Source: Vitrella brassicaformis (Eukaryota > Sar > Vitrellaceae). Taken from it: a stretch of 64,000 bases of DNA. The DNA is taken from NCBI GenBank assembly GCA_001179505.1, contig CDMY01000688.1, positions 62,001-126,000 of the forward strand. Reading direction: 5' to 3'. This document shows positions 1 to 10,470 of the stretch, piece after piece. Every line of letters starts with the position of its first letter. Position 1 is the first letter of the stretch. The notes beneath the pieces were generated by a model. The model was given only the letters and a program-made list of their open reading frames with translations, was not told where the DNA came from and did not search any database. Position numbers and translations under genes: made by a program.

Positions 1-22
1 GGGGTGTGGGTCCCTGGCGTAC

Positions 23-1834
23 CTGGAACTGGTGGTAATTGCCGCACTCCCCGGGGAGGCCCCACACGGGATCGCTCGTCGGCCCCAGCTCCAGACGCTG
101 CTTCGACTGGTCACTCTAAAGACACACAGAGAGATCAACAGCAGCGCCATTTCCCCCACCGCCCGCAATACCTCGTCATCACACTCACCGTGTATGTCAC
201 GAACTTCTCCGAGAGTGTCTGAAGGATGACGGCCAGCACCCAGCTGCGGTTGATGGCTATGTCGTCGGGGGATGACCCGGTGAGCATCGTGGGCGGCTCT
301 CCGGCAGGCAGCCGGCTGATGAGTGCACTGAACGTCACCGTGTCGATCTCGCCCGACCGCAGGCAATCGAGCAGGACGTCCGACGCCTGCACACAGACAG
401 ACAGACACCACACAGATAAGGCCACACGTACTGCGGAGTGGATGAGGTGGTGGCGTTGATACCTCTTGTATGGAGGCCGCTCGTGTGATGACCTCCGCGG
501 CCGTGCCGAGCAGCAGCTCCTTCCACTCGCGCAGCTTGACCTTCAGACGCGCAGACACACCCCGCACCCTGCACAAGTAACAGCAGTTGGGTGCATTGCA
601 TGCTGCGCGGAGCGCTGCGTGAGTGAGTGGCGTGTTTACTGGTTCAGCTCTCGCTCCACGGCCCGCAGGATCTTCACCCACGACAACAACTGATTCGTCA
701 GACTCTACACGGCACGGCAAGAAGGAAAGGGGCACCACACACACAGAGGGCCTTCCACGCCACGTGGTGTCGAGATGACCATGCGTCAGTCACAGAAGTA
801 CCTTAGAACTGAGATGCGTCTTCATCTCATCGATGGCCCCCTGGTCCAGCTTCCGCATCTCACCGCCAGATGTCGCCGCGATCCCCAGCGTGCGGTACAT
901 GACCTTCTGCACCATAGCGTCCTCCTCCCTCGCACGATCGGCCTCATCCGTCGACGCCGTCGAGCTCGACCGCAACTCCCGCGACGGCTGCTGCTGCTGC
1001 TGCTGCTGGCTGGTGTCTTGTTCACGCTTGGTGTCGGCTCGGTCCTGCTCGAGTGCCGCCAAGCGGCGGTCTCGCACCTCCTCGTGCGACGGCGGGCGAG
1101 CTTTGGGAGTCGCCTTGGGGCGAGCGGCACTGGCGGCGCTGCTAGGCTGCTCCTTGGCCGGTGCTGGTGTGGCCTCCTGCTGCTGGGCGGCGGCCTGTTT
1201 GCTGCGGCTTTCGAGACTGTCGAGGCGTCGCTGGCGGATCTCCTGGGCGGAGAGACCGCTCTGAGTGGGCTGGGGTGCCTGACGGGAGGCGTGGGGCTGG
1301 GCTGGTTGGTCAGTCGCCTCCCGGTCTTGGGTGGGCTGCGGTGCCGTGCCACCATGATGTGGGTCGAGTAGCCGCAGTCGCTTGGCACGCACCTCCTCGG
1401 GATCTGCACAGACGCACACACGGTACGGTCCATAGCAGACAGACAGACGGACAGACAGACCCGCACACCGTGACACAACAGTGTGGCGGATGGTGCACCT
1501 TCCCGTGTGGTGGCATGCTGACCTGGTTGTTGGCTCTTCTTGGCGGCATCTTCGCCGCGGTTGCCAAACAGCCAACTCCACATCAAAAATGCGACACAAA
1601 CGGCAACAAGGACTGAGCGGATGAATCGAGCACACACCAAGCACAGAACCGCACGACGCTGCAGTGCTTTCCATGATGCGTGTGTCTGGTTCGTTGCTTA
1701 CACAGCACAGGGAGGTATGCGAACGACGAGAACGCTCCTGGGAACGCGCCTTCCTCCCCTACAGGCGACTCGCTGTGGCTGTCAACGCTGAGATTTGATT
1801 TCCAATACTCATCCACAATAGCTTCCTGACCCAT
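23..1834 (-). CDS. Membrane-anchored protein with EEVRxxRL repeats (3' end outside window)
   Basis: Not recognised. Seven exons join in phase: 1834-1702, 1612-1523, 1403-802, 704-640, 568-463, 386-189 and 115-23, giving 429 residues before the gene runs off the window edge. The start (MGQEAIVDEY) is the first ATG of exon 1. Residues about 38-62 form one hydrophobic segment (core LVAVCVAFLMWSWLF), a likely membrane anchor. Three short basic motifs follow: DPEEVRAKRLRLL, SAQEIRQRRLDSL and SHEEVRDRRLAAL, separated by Pro/Gln/Ala-rich linkers and a poly-Gln run. The C-terminal half is helical and ordered-looking (KLREWKELLLGTAAEVI, WVLAVILQTLSEKFVTY). The motif resembles the N-terminus of UBE4-type ubiquitin factors, but no U-box is visible, so I give no name. 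It is divergent from Sec61 alpha. Splice phases support the model; the function is unknown. Confidence 0.6.
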
Positions 1835-2083
1835 AATCGTGGGGTGTTGGCTTATGCGTTTGGGCTTCTCTCCCGCCCTCCAGCGGTTTCACGGAACCTT
1901 TAATTTGCGATCTTGAACGTGTGAAACAGAGATCTCCAGCCCTCCACGCCACCACTAGAGTGCCTGTGGGACCGGGATTCTTTGCTGTTGTCGTTGATCT
2001 TCGCCGCCAAAGTGACGGCCACGCGAGAGAAGTGAGCATCTGAGGGCGTTGTTCCCTCTCTCCCTGGGCACAAGTTCGTCACC
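1835..2083. promoter_or_regulatory. Head-to-head intergenic region, membrane protein / Sec61 alpha
   Basis: 249 bp separate the two divergent ATGs, so both promoters and 5' UTRs must lie here. At about 1882-1898 (read on the minus strand) is TGAAACCGC, which also occurs just upstream of two other minus-strand genes (near 15370 and 18180). No TATA box is evident. Confidence 0.4.
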
Positions 2084-3611
2084 ATGGGGCAGTCGAAGTT
2101 CAGAGTGCTCAACCTCATCAAGCCCATTATGTGTGTCCTTCCTGAAGTGACCACACCGGAACGAAAGGTGGGTGAGCTGGAGGACAAGGAGAGTGTGCAG
2201 AGGGGCGGGAGGATATGGCTGGTGGTGTGTTCGCTCTGCTTGCTGTCTGTGTGTGTTTGGGGTGTGTCAGGTGCCTTTGAAGGAGAAGGTGTTGTGGACG
2301 GGCATATCGCTGCTGATCTTCCTGGTGTCCTGCCAGATCCCCCTCTACGGCATCACCTCACACAAGAGCGCCGACCCCTTCTACTGGGCGCGGGTCATCC
2401 TCGCCAGCAACAGGGGCACCCTGATGGAGCTCGGCATCAGCCCCATCGTCACCAGCGGCATGGTCATGCAGCTGCTCGTCGGCAGCAAGATCATCGAGGT
2501 GGACCACTCGCTCAAGGAGGACAGGGCACTGTTCAGCGGCGCCGAGAAGCTGCTGGGGATGCTGATCACCATTGGCGAGGCCGTGGCGTACGTCGTGAGC
2601 GGCATGTACGGCGACATCAAGGACCTCGGTGCGGGCAACGCCATCCTGATCATCATCCAGCTCTTCATCGCTGGCGTCATCGTGCTGGTTTTGGACGAGC
2701 TGCTGCAGAAGGGCTACGGCCTGTGCAGCGGCATCTCGCTCTTCATCGCGACCAACATCTGTGAGGTCATTATATGGAAGGCCTTCAGCCCCACCACCAT
2801 CAACACGGGCAAGGGGCAGGAGTTCGAGGGCGCCGTCATCGCGCTGTTCCACCTCCTGGCCACCAAGGACAACAAAGTGGCGGCGGTGCGGGAGGCCTTC
2901 TACCGCAGCAACCTGCCCAACATCACCAACCTCCTGGCCACCGTGCTGGTCTTCCTGGTCGTCATCTACTTCCAGGGCTTCCGCGTGGACCTGGCGATCA
3001 AGCACCAGAGGGAGCGGGGGTCCTATCGCCCGTACCCCATCAAGCTCTTCTACACGTCCAACACGCCCATCATCCTGCAGACCTCCCTGGTGTCGAACCT
3101 CTACTTCTTCTCGCAGCTCCTCTACAAGCGGTTCAAGTCCAACCTGCTCGTCAACCTCCTGGGACAGTGGCAGGACATGGAGAACGTGGGGCAGTCGATC
3201 CCCGTGGGCGGGCTCGTCTACTACATCTCGCCGCCGGAGAGCCTCAACAAGGTCATCGACGACCCCGTCCACGCCTTCATATACATCGCCTTCATCCTCT
3301 TCACCTGCGCCCTTTTCTCAAAGATGTGGGTCGAGGTCAGCGGCTCCTCCAGCCGCGACGTGGCCAAGCAGCTCAAGGAGCAGCAGATGGTCATGAAGGG
3401 CTACCGCGACTCGTCGCTGGTGCACGTGCTCGACCGCTACATCCCCACTGCTGCGGCGTTCGGCGGCATGTGCATCGGGATGCTATCGGTGCTGGCGGAC
3501 TTCCTCGGCGCCATCGGGTCGGGCACGGGCATCCTCCTGGCCGTGACCATCATCTACCAGCTCTACGAGATCATTTACAAGGAACAAGAGCAAGGAGCTG
3601 CCATCTTCTAG
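2084..3611 (+). CDS. SEC61A: Protein transport protein Sec61 subunit alpha
   Basis: This is the pore-forming subunit of the ER protein-conducting channel, which translocates nascent secretory and membrane proteins. It has two exons, 2084-2167 and 2271-3611, with a 103-bp GT-AG intron, encoding 474 residues, the usual family length. Exon 1 gives the conserved cytosolic N-terminus ([19 protein letters not shown]). Exon 2 carries the family hallmarks: [20 protein letters not shown], the [15 protein letters not shown] plug and TM2 region, [63 protein letters not shown] and [20 protein letters not shown]. All ten membrane segments are visible. An in-frame ATG-less extension runs back into the intron and should not be taken as the start. 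Very high similarity to animal and alveolate Sec61 alpha makes this call secure. Confidence 0.98.
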
Positions 3612-4432
3612 TGACTGACCAACACAACACAGAGAGGGAGGGGAGGGGGGAGGGGATTGGGAGGCGGAGAGCATATTTCTTCAATTACAGCCGGGGTGCA
3701 GGGTTGCGTGTTGTGAATGGCTGTGTGGATGTGGCTGCGGTGCGTGTGACTGCCTGGTTGATCGCTTTGGCGTGTTGACTGCGTGTATGCGGTTTCTTGC
3801 CCCGTTGGTTGAGTGCGCGATCGCAGAGATCCGATCCGTGGGTGCGTGCGTGACGAGACGACACACACGTGGCCTGCTCAGACAGAGGCATGCTTGATCT
3901 TCAGAGACAAGCTGCCTGCCTGCCTGCCTGCATGTCTTCACTCATGTGTGTAATTAGCGGCGCGTCGTCTGGTATGCTATATGGCGTGATGCGATGCGAT
4001 GCGACGTGATGCGATGCCCCTCTCTATGTGGCTGGCGTCAAATGGACTGGACAGACGGACGGTGAATGGACGTCTTTTAATTGCATGCGGGACTGGCGTA
4101 ATTAATGACTTTTCAATGCATGGATGGATGGATGGATGACAGACGCACCACTCAATGTCCCCCCCTGATACACGCGCACATCCCTCCACCTCCCCGCCTC
4201 ATCTGTGTCGTCTACACGCCGCCGCCACCCTCTGACACACACGCATACACACACACCCCACAATGGGCTGCATTTATCCATCTGTGTGTGCGATCGATCG
4301 ACACATTCTTTTGTCCACACATGCTCACCGGTGGCATTGTCTGCTTTGTCTGTTGTGTCTGTCTCGCTCGGGCTGCTGCCGGGAGATTTGCTGCCGTGGT
4401 CAGGTGGGAGGGGGGGGGGGGGGGGGGGGGGG
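3612..4432. other. Intergenic, simple-sequence rich
   Basis: No supportable gene. It holds GA-rich 3' flank sequence, a short GATGC-type repeat near 3988-4016, a GGAT repeat near 4120-4137 and a run of about 25 G ending at the gap. Confidence 0.6.
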
Positions 4433-4732
4433 NNNNNNNNNNNNNNNNNNNNNNNNNNNNNNNNNNNNNNNNNNNNNNNNNNNNNNNNNNNNNNNNNNNN
4501 NNNNNNNNNNNNNNNNNNNNNNNNNNNNNNNNNNNNNNNNNNNNNNNNNNNNNNNNNNNNNNNNNNNNNNNNNNNNNNNNNNNNNNNNNNNNNNNNNNNN
4601 NNNNNNNNNNNNNNNNNNNNNNNNNNNNNNNNNNNNNNNNNNNNNNNNNNNNNNNNNNNNNNNNNNNNNNNNNNNNNNNNNNNNNNNNNNNNNNNNNNNN
4701 NNNNNNNNNNNNNNNNNNNNNNNNNNNNNNNN
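4433..4732. other. Assembly gap (300 N)
   Basis: Exactly 300 N, bordered by a long G run on the left and GGGGG on the right. It probably hides the 5' exons of the following gene. Confidence 0.98.
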
Positions 4733-4786
4733 GGGGGTCACAAAGGCAACACGTGGATCATGTCTTGTGTGTGCACTTGTGTGCAG

Positions 4787-5890
4787 CGGAGTCTCGGCGA
4801 CGTGATTTTGGCGGCATCGGCGCCTCCCCAATACCCATCGGGCGAATGGACACTCAGAGGTACAGTGGCCCCCAGCACCCCGCTTGTCGATACCGACACT
4901 CACTACTCATGTGTCGTCGCCTTTGTGTGCAGGTGTGCACCGTCGTGGTGTCCCCTCCCACCCCCCCTCCGCACTGCCCGGGGTCATGCGCATGGCCATG
5001 GCGTCCGTCGCCCTCTCGGCTGACATCGCCGACCAGGACTGTCTTGTCAAGGACGCCACTTCCGTCATGTGTGCCCCATGGCCGCAGAGCCCCTCCGTCT
5101 TGCCCTCGTCTCCACCATCCACACCATCGCAGCCGAGGCGAGTCGGCAGACAGGAGCCCCTCGGCAGCCGCACGAGGAGCCTTTCGTCGACGAAGCACAT
5201 TGTCAAGCGATGGACGAGGTAGAGACAGAGATGCCGATAGACCAGCAGGAGGGGGGCGACCAAGAGCAAAGACAAGAACGAGATCAGGAAGAGGAGGATG
5301 AGGAAGAAGTGGAGGACTTCCTGGAGCAGATGCTCGAGGGCGACGACCAGCCGGCCCCACCACCAGCCGCGGCACCGGCACCAAACCGGCAGCAGACGTC
5401 TGTGCGGCCGCCAGCACCAACATCGAAGCCCGTCAAGCTATCGGCGGCCAGCAGGGAGGCCGTCACCAACCGAGCGGCCACCTTCCTTGCCGCATACACG
5501 ACCGCCACGAAGCTGCGGGGGTCCCAGGCACCTGATGTGGTCTCTCTCAACCGGCGCGTCAGCAAAAGGCAACGGACGCACACACCCGCCGAGGCGTTCC
5601 ACCAGCAGCAGCAGGCCATACCTGACGACCATATTGTGAGTGTCAATCGTGCGCGTGCGGCCCCTGAGCAGCAGCAGCAGCAGCAGCAGCAAGAGGGAGG
5701 GGGCAACCCGATGGTGGACCAAGTGCATGGCGCAGATGAGGAGATGGCTGGGAGGCGTCATGCCGATGGTGGTGGTGGCGGTACCGAGATGCGGGCGGCA
5801 GCAGGGAGTGGTGGTTTCGATGGTTGGTGTGTGTGTGAGTGGTGTGAAGAGTGCGAGGATCTGCTGAGCCTGGCGACTTTGCGCATGTGA
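4787..5890 (+). CDS. Acidic, Gln-rich, probably nuclear protein (5' end in gap)
   Basis: Not recognised. Two exons are seen, 4787-4859 and 4933-5890; earlier exons probably lie in the gap. The frame entering 4933 reads helical sequence (MRMAMASVALSADIADQDCL), but the frame leaving to the stop at 5888 is different (MAAEPLRLALVSTIHTIAAE). The two connect if one C is missing from CCCC at 5074-5077. Otherwise a separate gene starts at the ATG near 5075. The tail has an acidic Gln/Glu block (about 5220-5340), Pro/Ala linkers, a basic stretch RRVSKRQRTH that could be a nuclear signal, and a poly-Gln run at 5668-5691. A GTGAGT inside the exon (5636) could be an unused donor. Family unknown. Confidence 0.45.
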
Positions 5891-6884
5891 TAGATAAATA
5901 GATAGATAGATAGATAGAGGATGGATGGATGGATGGGCCACGAGACAAACACATGTGGTGGATGATGTGTCCAATCATCTTGTGTTGAGGATATCGATCG
6001 GTGTTGACCATTGGAGCAGCCGCATTGGGCGAAGTGAAAGATGGACCGAGTCGCAAGGCGTCGGCCAGATCTGGTCCTTTGGTCGGTGCTCCACCATCCA
6101 CAGGCACTTGAGCAGCTGGATGAAGGCCACGTCTCTGAGACGTGCATACTGTTATTATGTCCGTGCACTCTCGCTAGCGTAGCGGCTACATTGGGGGAAT
6201 GGCCGAATGAGTGGATGAGACGAGTGGATGAGGCGGGCCATACCTAGGGGGGCTGTAGCGGGCCAAATGTGTTTAGAAATGACGTGTTCGTGTCTGTCTG
6301 TCTGCCACAGACATGAATGTGTGTGTTTGCCAGTAAGCGAATGATCCGAATCGCATCAACGTCTTGTGTGGTCCATGGGTGGTTCAATTAAGTGCGCACA
6401 TGCGTGTGTGTGTCTGTGTCCACTCATCCCATCAACCATCGAGCCACACAAATCACACCCCACCAGCGGCAGCAGCACACTCCACACCCCGCACACACAC
6501 ACTGGCTATGCAACGGCCCGACATGTGTTCTGTTCTTCAGAAAGTGCCCCTTCCCTCCGCCCCTTATCGACAGACACATGTCGGTCGGTCCCCCTCTTAA
6601 AACGCGGCTAGCAGTAGTGTGTTCTGTCTGGTCGTTCTTCGTGTTTGTATGTGTGTGCGTGTGTGGTGGCTACAGTCGTGGGAATGGGCAGACAGACAGA
6701 CAGACAGACAGACAGAGAGAGAGAGGTTTGCAGATCAGTCGACGACGAGACGGCCATCCATCCCACGGGCAGCCAGACGGCCAAACAGGCAGACAGCCAT
6801 TTCGAGCAGCCAGCCACTCAAGTAGTGTGTGTGTTCTAAGTGAGGTGCGCTATCAGTCAGTGCCACATAGATGGAATGGGTTTC
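5891..6884. other. Intergenic, no gene seen
   Basis: Contains GATA repeats near 5891-5918, a (CAGA)n tract near 6690-6714 and a GA tract, but no exon with supported splice signals. Confidence 0.55.
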
Positions 6885-7775
6885 TCAACGGTAATACGGC
6901 TTTGACTGCCAACCACCAAACAGACAGACATCAGGCAACACGCAGCCAATCAACGTCGTGCAGAGAGTCAGAGACGACGAGTGCGTTGTGAATGTGTGTG
7001 TGGAGAGTGTGGCGTACGTACCTGGCACTTGCCGTTCAGGCAGTAGCAGACAATGAGCTCCCCGTCAGTATTCTGGACATGAGCGCACACAGTTCCGTCA
7101 ACCTTGTCCTTGCAGTAGTCATTCTTGGCCTCGGTGCCACAAGGAGAACCTTACTCACACCGCGCACGACAGACAGACATATGTATGCGTATTGCCCGCC
7201 CCCGCGCATCGCTTACCCGGCTGCGTGTTGCCTCCCTACCCCTTGGTGAAGGCCTTCATCTGCTGCTCGGCGGTGTGGATGGCGTCAAGGGCGCTCGCGG
7301 CCATCTGTTTGGCCGCCTGGCTCATCTTGTTGGCCGCCATCATCATGGTCTTGGCCTGCTGCACCTGCTGCTGCACAAACGCCGCCGCCCCAGAGCCCTC
7401 CGACAACGCACCTGCACACACAGCACAGCACCGCCACACACACACGCGATGCACCACAGATGCAACCATCCATCGCATCTTCCCATCCATCCCATCCCGG
7501 CCGCACCTGCGTTGCCCGCAGCCATGCCGGAGATCTCGCCCGTGCGGTCCACAAACGACCCACCTGCACACAGCAGCAGGTAGGACAGCCACATATGAGC
7601 CAGGAGTGATGGGTGTGCCGTAGATCTACCTCCCTCTCAGAGCCAACCATTACCTACCGTCGGCAGGGCAGTCGTATCCCTCCTCACAGTCGCCGCGCGT
7701 GGCCGTCGCCATGGCCACTGCCGATATGGCCGCCAGCGCGATGAGGAGCAAATACTTGGTCGCCATGCCCATCAT
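6885..7775 (-). CDS. Small secreted Cys-containing protein
   Basis: Not recognised. It starts at 7775 with a clear signal peptide (KYLLLIALAAISAVAMATAT). Exons are 7775-7658, 7563-7507, 7411-7217, 7149-7022 and 6905-6885, ending SKPYYR. The middle is Gln/Ala/Met-rich and helical (QQQVQQAKTMMMAANKMSQA). The fourth exon is a Cys-rich block (DYCKDKVDGTVCAH, then VCYCLNGKCQ). Exon 3 contains an in-frame TAG at 7238-7236 just before its strong GTAAGC donor. If the run GGGG at 7239-7242 had one G fewer, the donor GTAGGG at that run would join exon 4 exactly in phase and remove the stop. So this is either an assembly indel or a truncated secreted peptide. Head-to-head with another secreted gene 110 bp away. 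Confidence 0.6.
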
Positions 7776-7885
7776 CGCTGCCAACAAAGGCTCTTTTAAC
7801 CGAGAGATCTATCCCTGGAACGTAAATTCATCTGGACTGAGGTCCCGGCCATCTCCCTATATTCCCTCCTCCTTCCCCTTTGACA
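7776..7885. promoter_or_regulatory. Bidirectional promoter region of two secreted-protein genes
   Basis: Only 110 bp separate the two ATGs. It includes GGCTCTTTTAACC and CCATCTCCCTATATTCC, which could be core-promoter or initiator sequence, but nothing is diagnostic. Confidence 0.4.
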
Positions 7886-9558
7886 ATGCATTCGTCGGCG
7901 TTCCTCGTGTTTTTGTTGTTCATCCTACCCAGCCTCCCCTCACCCGCATCCGCATCCATCCTCACCTCATCCAATGACACCTCCACCGCCCTCCGTGGCC
8001 CACGGGGCCGTGGCGGTGGCCATGACCGCCACCGCCACAAGGGCCCTCAGTTCAAGTGCAATGACATCGACTTCGGTGCCAAGCGCAAGAAGACCTTACA
8101 TGGACCGCACACTTACATGAACAACGTAAGCGGGGTGGGAGATCTTCCATGGATGTGGTGGCGGGGATGGTGCTCTCTGGTGGGGTGTGGGTGCTGGCGG
8201 TGCAGGAATACTGCAGGGAGATCCCTGAGGGCTTCACGTGCGATTCCATCGGCGAGGAAATGTACGTATGGCAGGGGATCTGATGTGGCTGGTGTGTACT
8301 TGTGTGGGTGGATCTTTGGTTGGTTGGTTTGTGCAGGCAGATCCCTTACCCCTCCATCACCAGGAAGCCCTACTTAAAAGGCCAGCACTACTCACAGGGG
8401 AACAGCCACTTCCCTCTCACTTAGTAAGGGGGCGGGGCAGGCAAGGGCGCAGCGCATGAATCAACAGCGCCATGACCCATCCATCCATCCACACACGCGT
8501 TCTCTGTGTTGCCCTGCAGCCACCATCTGGTGCCCAAACACTTGCTGGTGGACTGGTACGTCACATACACACCACACAAGCTGCTCTGTCGCCACACACA
8601 TGCATTTGTTTTGGTTGCGCCTGTTTGTGTGTCATGCCTGTCTCTCAGGTGGAACTTCGCCGTATGCAGCGAGGCCGGCCGCCGCGAGCTGCTGCCCCTG
8701 ATATCAAGCATCGCCGACCACGCTCACACCTACAGCCACCAGCGGTCCGTCTACGTTGACAGTAAGCCAAGCCGCCCACACCACACCACACCACAACCAT
8801 TCCCCTGCACACACACACACACATAAATGCGATTCTCCTTCCCCTGCAGCAACTGACGAGTGGAAGAAGTGGGTGGAGAACTTCCCGTCTTCCGGGCCAC
8901 TGCCAGATTTCGAGGCCTTCTGGTATCCTTTCGCCTGGATGCCGGGAGATCTTGTTCGCGGCCCGCCCCCTGACCGGCGCACAGCCGACCCCGGATCATT
9001 CTTCGATCCCGAGGTGGCATGGTAGGCAAACAAACAGGGGCGTCATGGGCGTGGCGTGTGATGTGTGTGTGTATGTGTGTGTGAAGGTATCGTGGCTGCA
9101 TTGACGGGGAGGCCGTGTTCACCTACTTGACGGCAGCGTATGACGGCATCCAGGCATTCTGCGACACCAAGGACGCCCCACTCCTCGCCAAGACAGCGCA
9201 GAACATGGCCAAGGTGGCCACCATCAGCGGAGATGCCGCGCCATTCAGACCTGGTACACACACACACAGACACACACACTTGCTGTACGCGGTGTGTGTG
9301 GTTACGTTTGTGTGTGTCCGAGCAGCTGTGTGGGATCAGACCAATGCCAAGTGCTGGACCGCCCTCGGGGTAAGTAAGATCCTTTGTGTCGATCGACATG
9401 TCTCGTCGGCAGTGTCTCGGACTGTTGTGTGCCTCCATGCATTTCAGGGCAGCAAGGCCCGGGACCTGTACAAGCGTGACAGAGCGGCCTACTGCGAGTT
9501 CTATGGCTCAGTTCATGACACTACGCCTTACTTTCGCAAGGGCGGCCAGCCGCAATGA
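7886..9558 (+). CDS. Secreted protein of unknown family, nine exons
   Basis: Not recognised. Exons are 7886-8125, 8206-8261, 8337-8423, 8520-8555, 8649-8761, 8850-9021, 9087-9253, 9326-9369 and 9448-9558. All nine phases agree, giving 341 residues. The N-terminus is a signal peptide (FLVFLLFILPSLPSPASASI). A basic Gly/Arg/His stretch follows, then a Cys- and Trp-containing globular region: FKCNDIDFG, EYCREIPEGFTC, HHLVPKHLLVDWWNFAVCSE, FEAFWYPFAWMPGD, AFCDTKDAPLLAKTAQNMAK, DQTNAKCWTALG. There is no membrane segment after the signal, so it is probably exported or lysosomal. A divergent secreted partner lies 110 bp away. The model is strong; the function cannot be given. Confidence 0.75.
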
Positions 9559-9570
9559 ACAGCCATCCAA

Positions 9571-9745
9571 TTTGTTCACCTTCCGTCATTGATTTCGTTT
9601 GATTTCTCGCCTGTGTGTGAAAGACACCATGTTTTCTTTTGCGTGAGTGAGAGGCACTGAGGGACAAACGACTCTTCAAAGCTTCAAGCCGCTGTGTCTG
9701 GTGATAGCATTTACAAAGGCCATTCATTTCATCAGGAACGATATC
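9571..9745 (+). repeat. Dispersed repeat, copy 1
   Basis: Shares ordered blocks with 12715-12862: a TTTCGTTTGATTTC block, GACACCAT followed by TTTTCTTTTG, GTGAGAGGCACTGAG, and GGCCATTCATTTCATCA. Same orientation. Not coding. Confidence 0.6.
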
Positions 9746-10028
9746 CGCAAAGACACATCCAGCCATCCAGTACAAACGCACACAAACAAAGAGCTTCCAC
9801 GAAAGACTGTCTCCCCGAGCACACCCAAACAGCCATGCAGCCCACGCAGACGCACCGGCACACGCCTCCACACATAGGGACCAATAGACGATCGGCCACA
9901 CACACAGGGCCCCACAGAGAGGCGTCGATCCCACCCCTTATCCATCTATCCATCCACCCACCCACCCGCTCTTCTCCCCCAACACACATGCACACACTCA
10001 CATACACATACACATTCACAGACACACA

Positions 10029-10063
<35 letters not shown>

Positions 10064-10470
10064 GTAGGTGAGACAGTATTACTATCATTTCTATATGTGC
10101 TGGCACCGAAGTGCCTCATTTTTTGCATTCGTTGTGTAATAATATTGGTTATGTAATAGTAAGAATATTGATACACACATACACATAGACACACACAGAG
10201 AAAGAGCGTCGCTATCTATATCCCTCTCTCTCTCCCCGAGCGTGTGTGGGTGCATGCATGTCTATCTGTGCATCTGAGTCGTGTGTGCGCTGGACAGGGA
10301 GACCAGTTCAGTTGTCCCAGCCATCCATCATACACACGACACACATTGTCTTAATCCATTACTTCATGGTCTACTAGACCGCCTACCTGTTCTTTTCTCA
10401 TTCTTTCACCGACCTAGCGGGACAGAGAGAGACGGAGAGAGAGAGAGAGAGAAGGTAAGAAAGGATCGAC
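9746..10470. other. Intergenic, CA/GA microsatellites
   Basis: Mainly CA-rich sequence with (CA)n about 10019-10046 followed by (GA)n to 10062, and another GA tract at 10435-10452. No gene seen. Confidence 0.6.

Noticed and set aside
802-1403. Calling the first gene a UBE4 ubiquitin ligase
   Set aside because: Only a short repeat resembles UBE4; the U-box end is outside the window or absent.
2358-3272. Long antisense open frame opposite Sec61 alpha
   Set aside because: Composition is the mirror of the Sec61 coding strand in GC-rich codons; no domain and no splice context.
4105-5301. Open frame running through the first N gap
   Set aside because: It is open only because N codons cannot stop; residues on both sides are CA/GT repeat translations.
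7236-7238. Recoded TAG (stop readthrough or unusual amino acid)
   Set aside because: One-base change in the adjacent GGGG explains the stop, and other genes here use TAG as a normal terminator.
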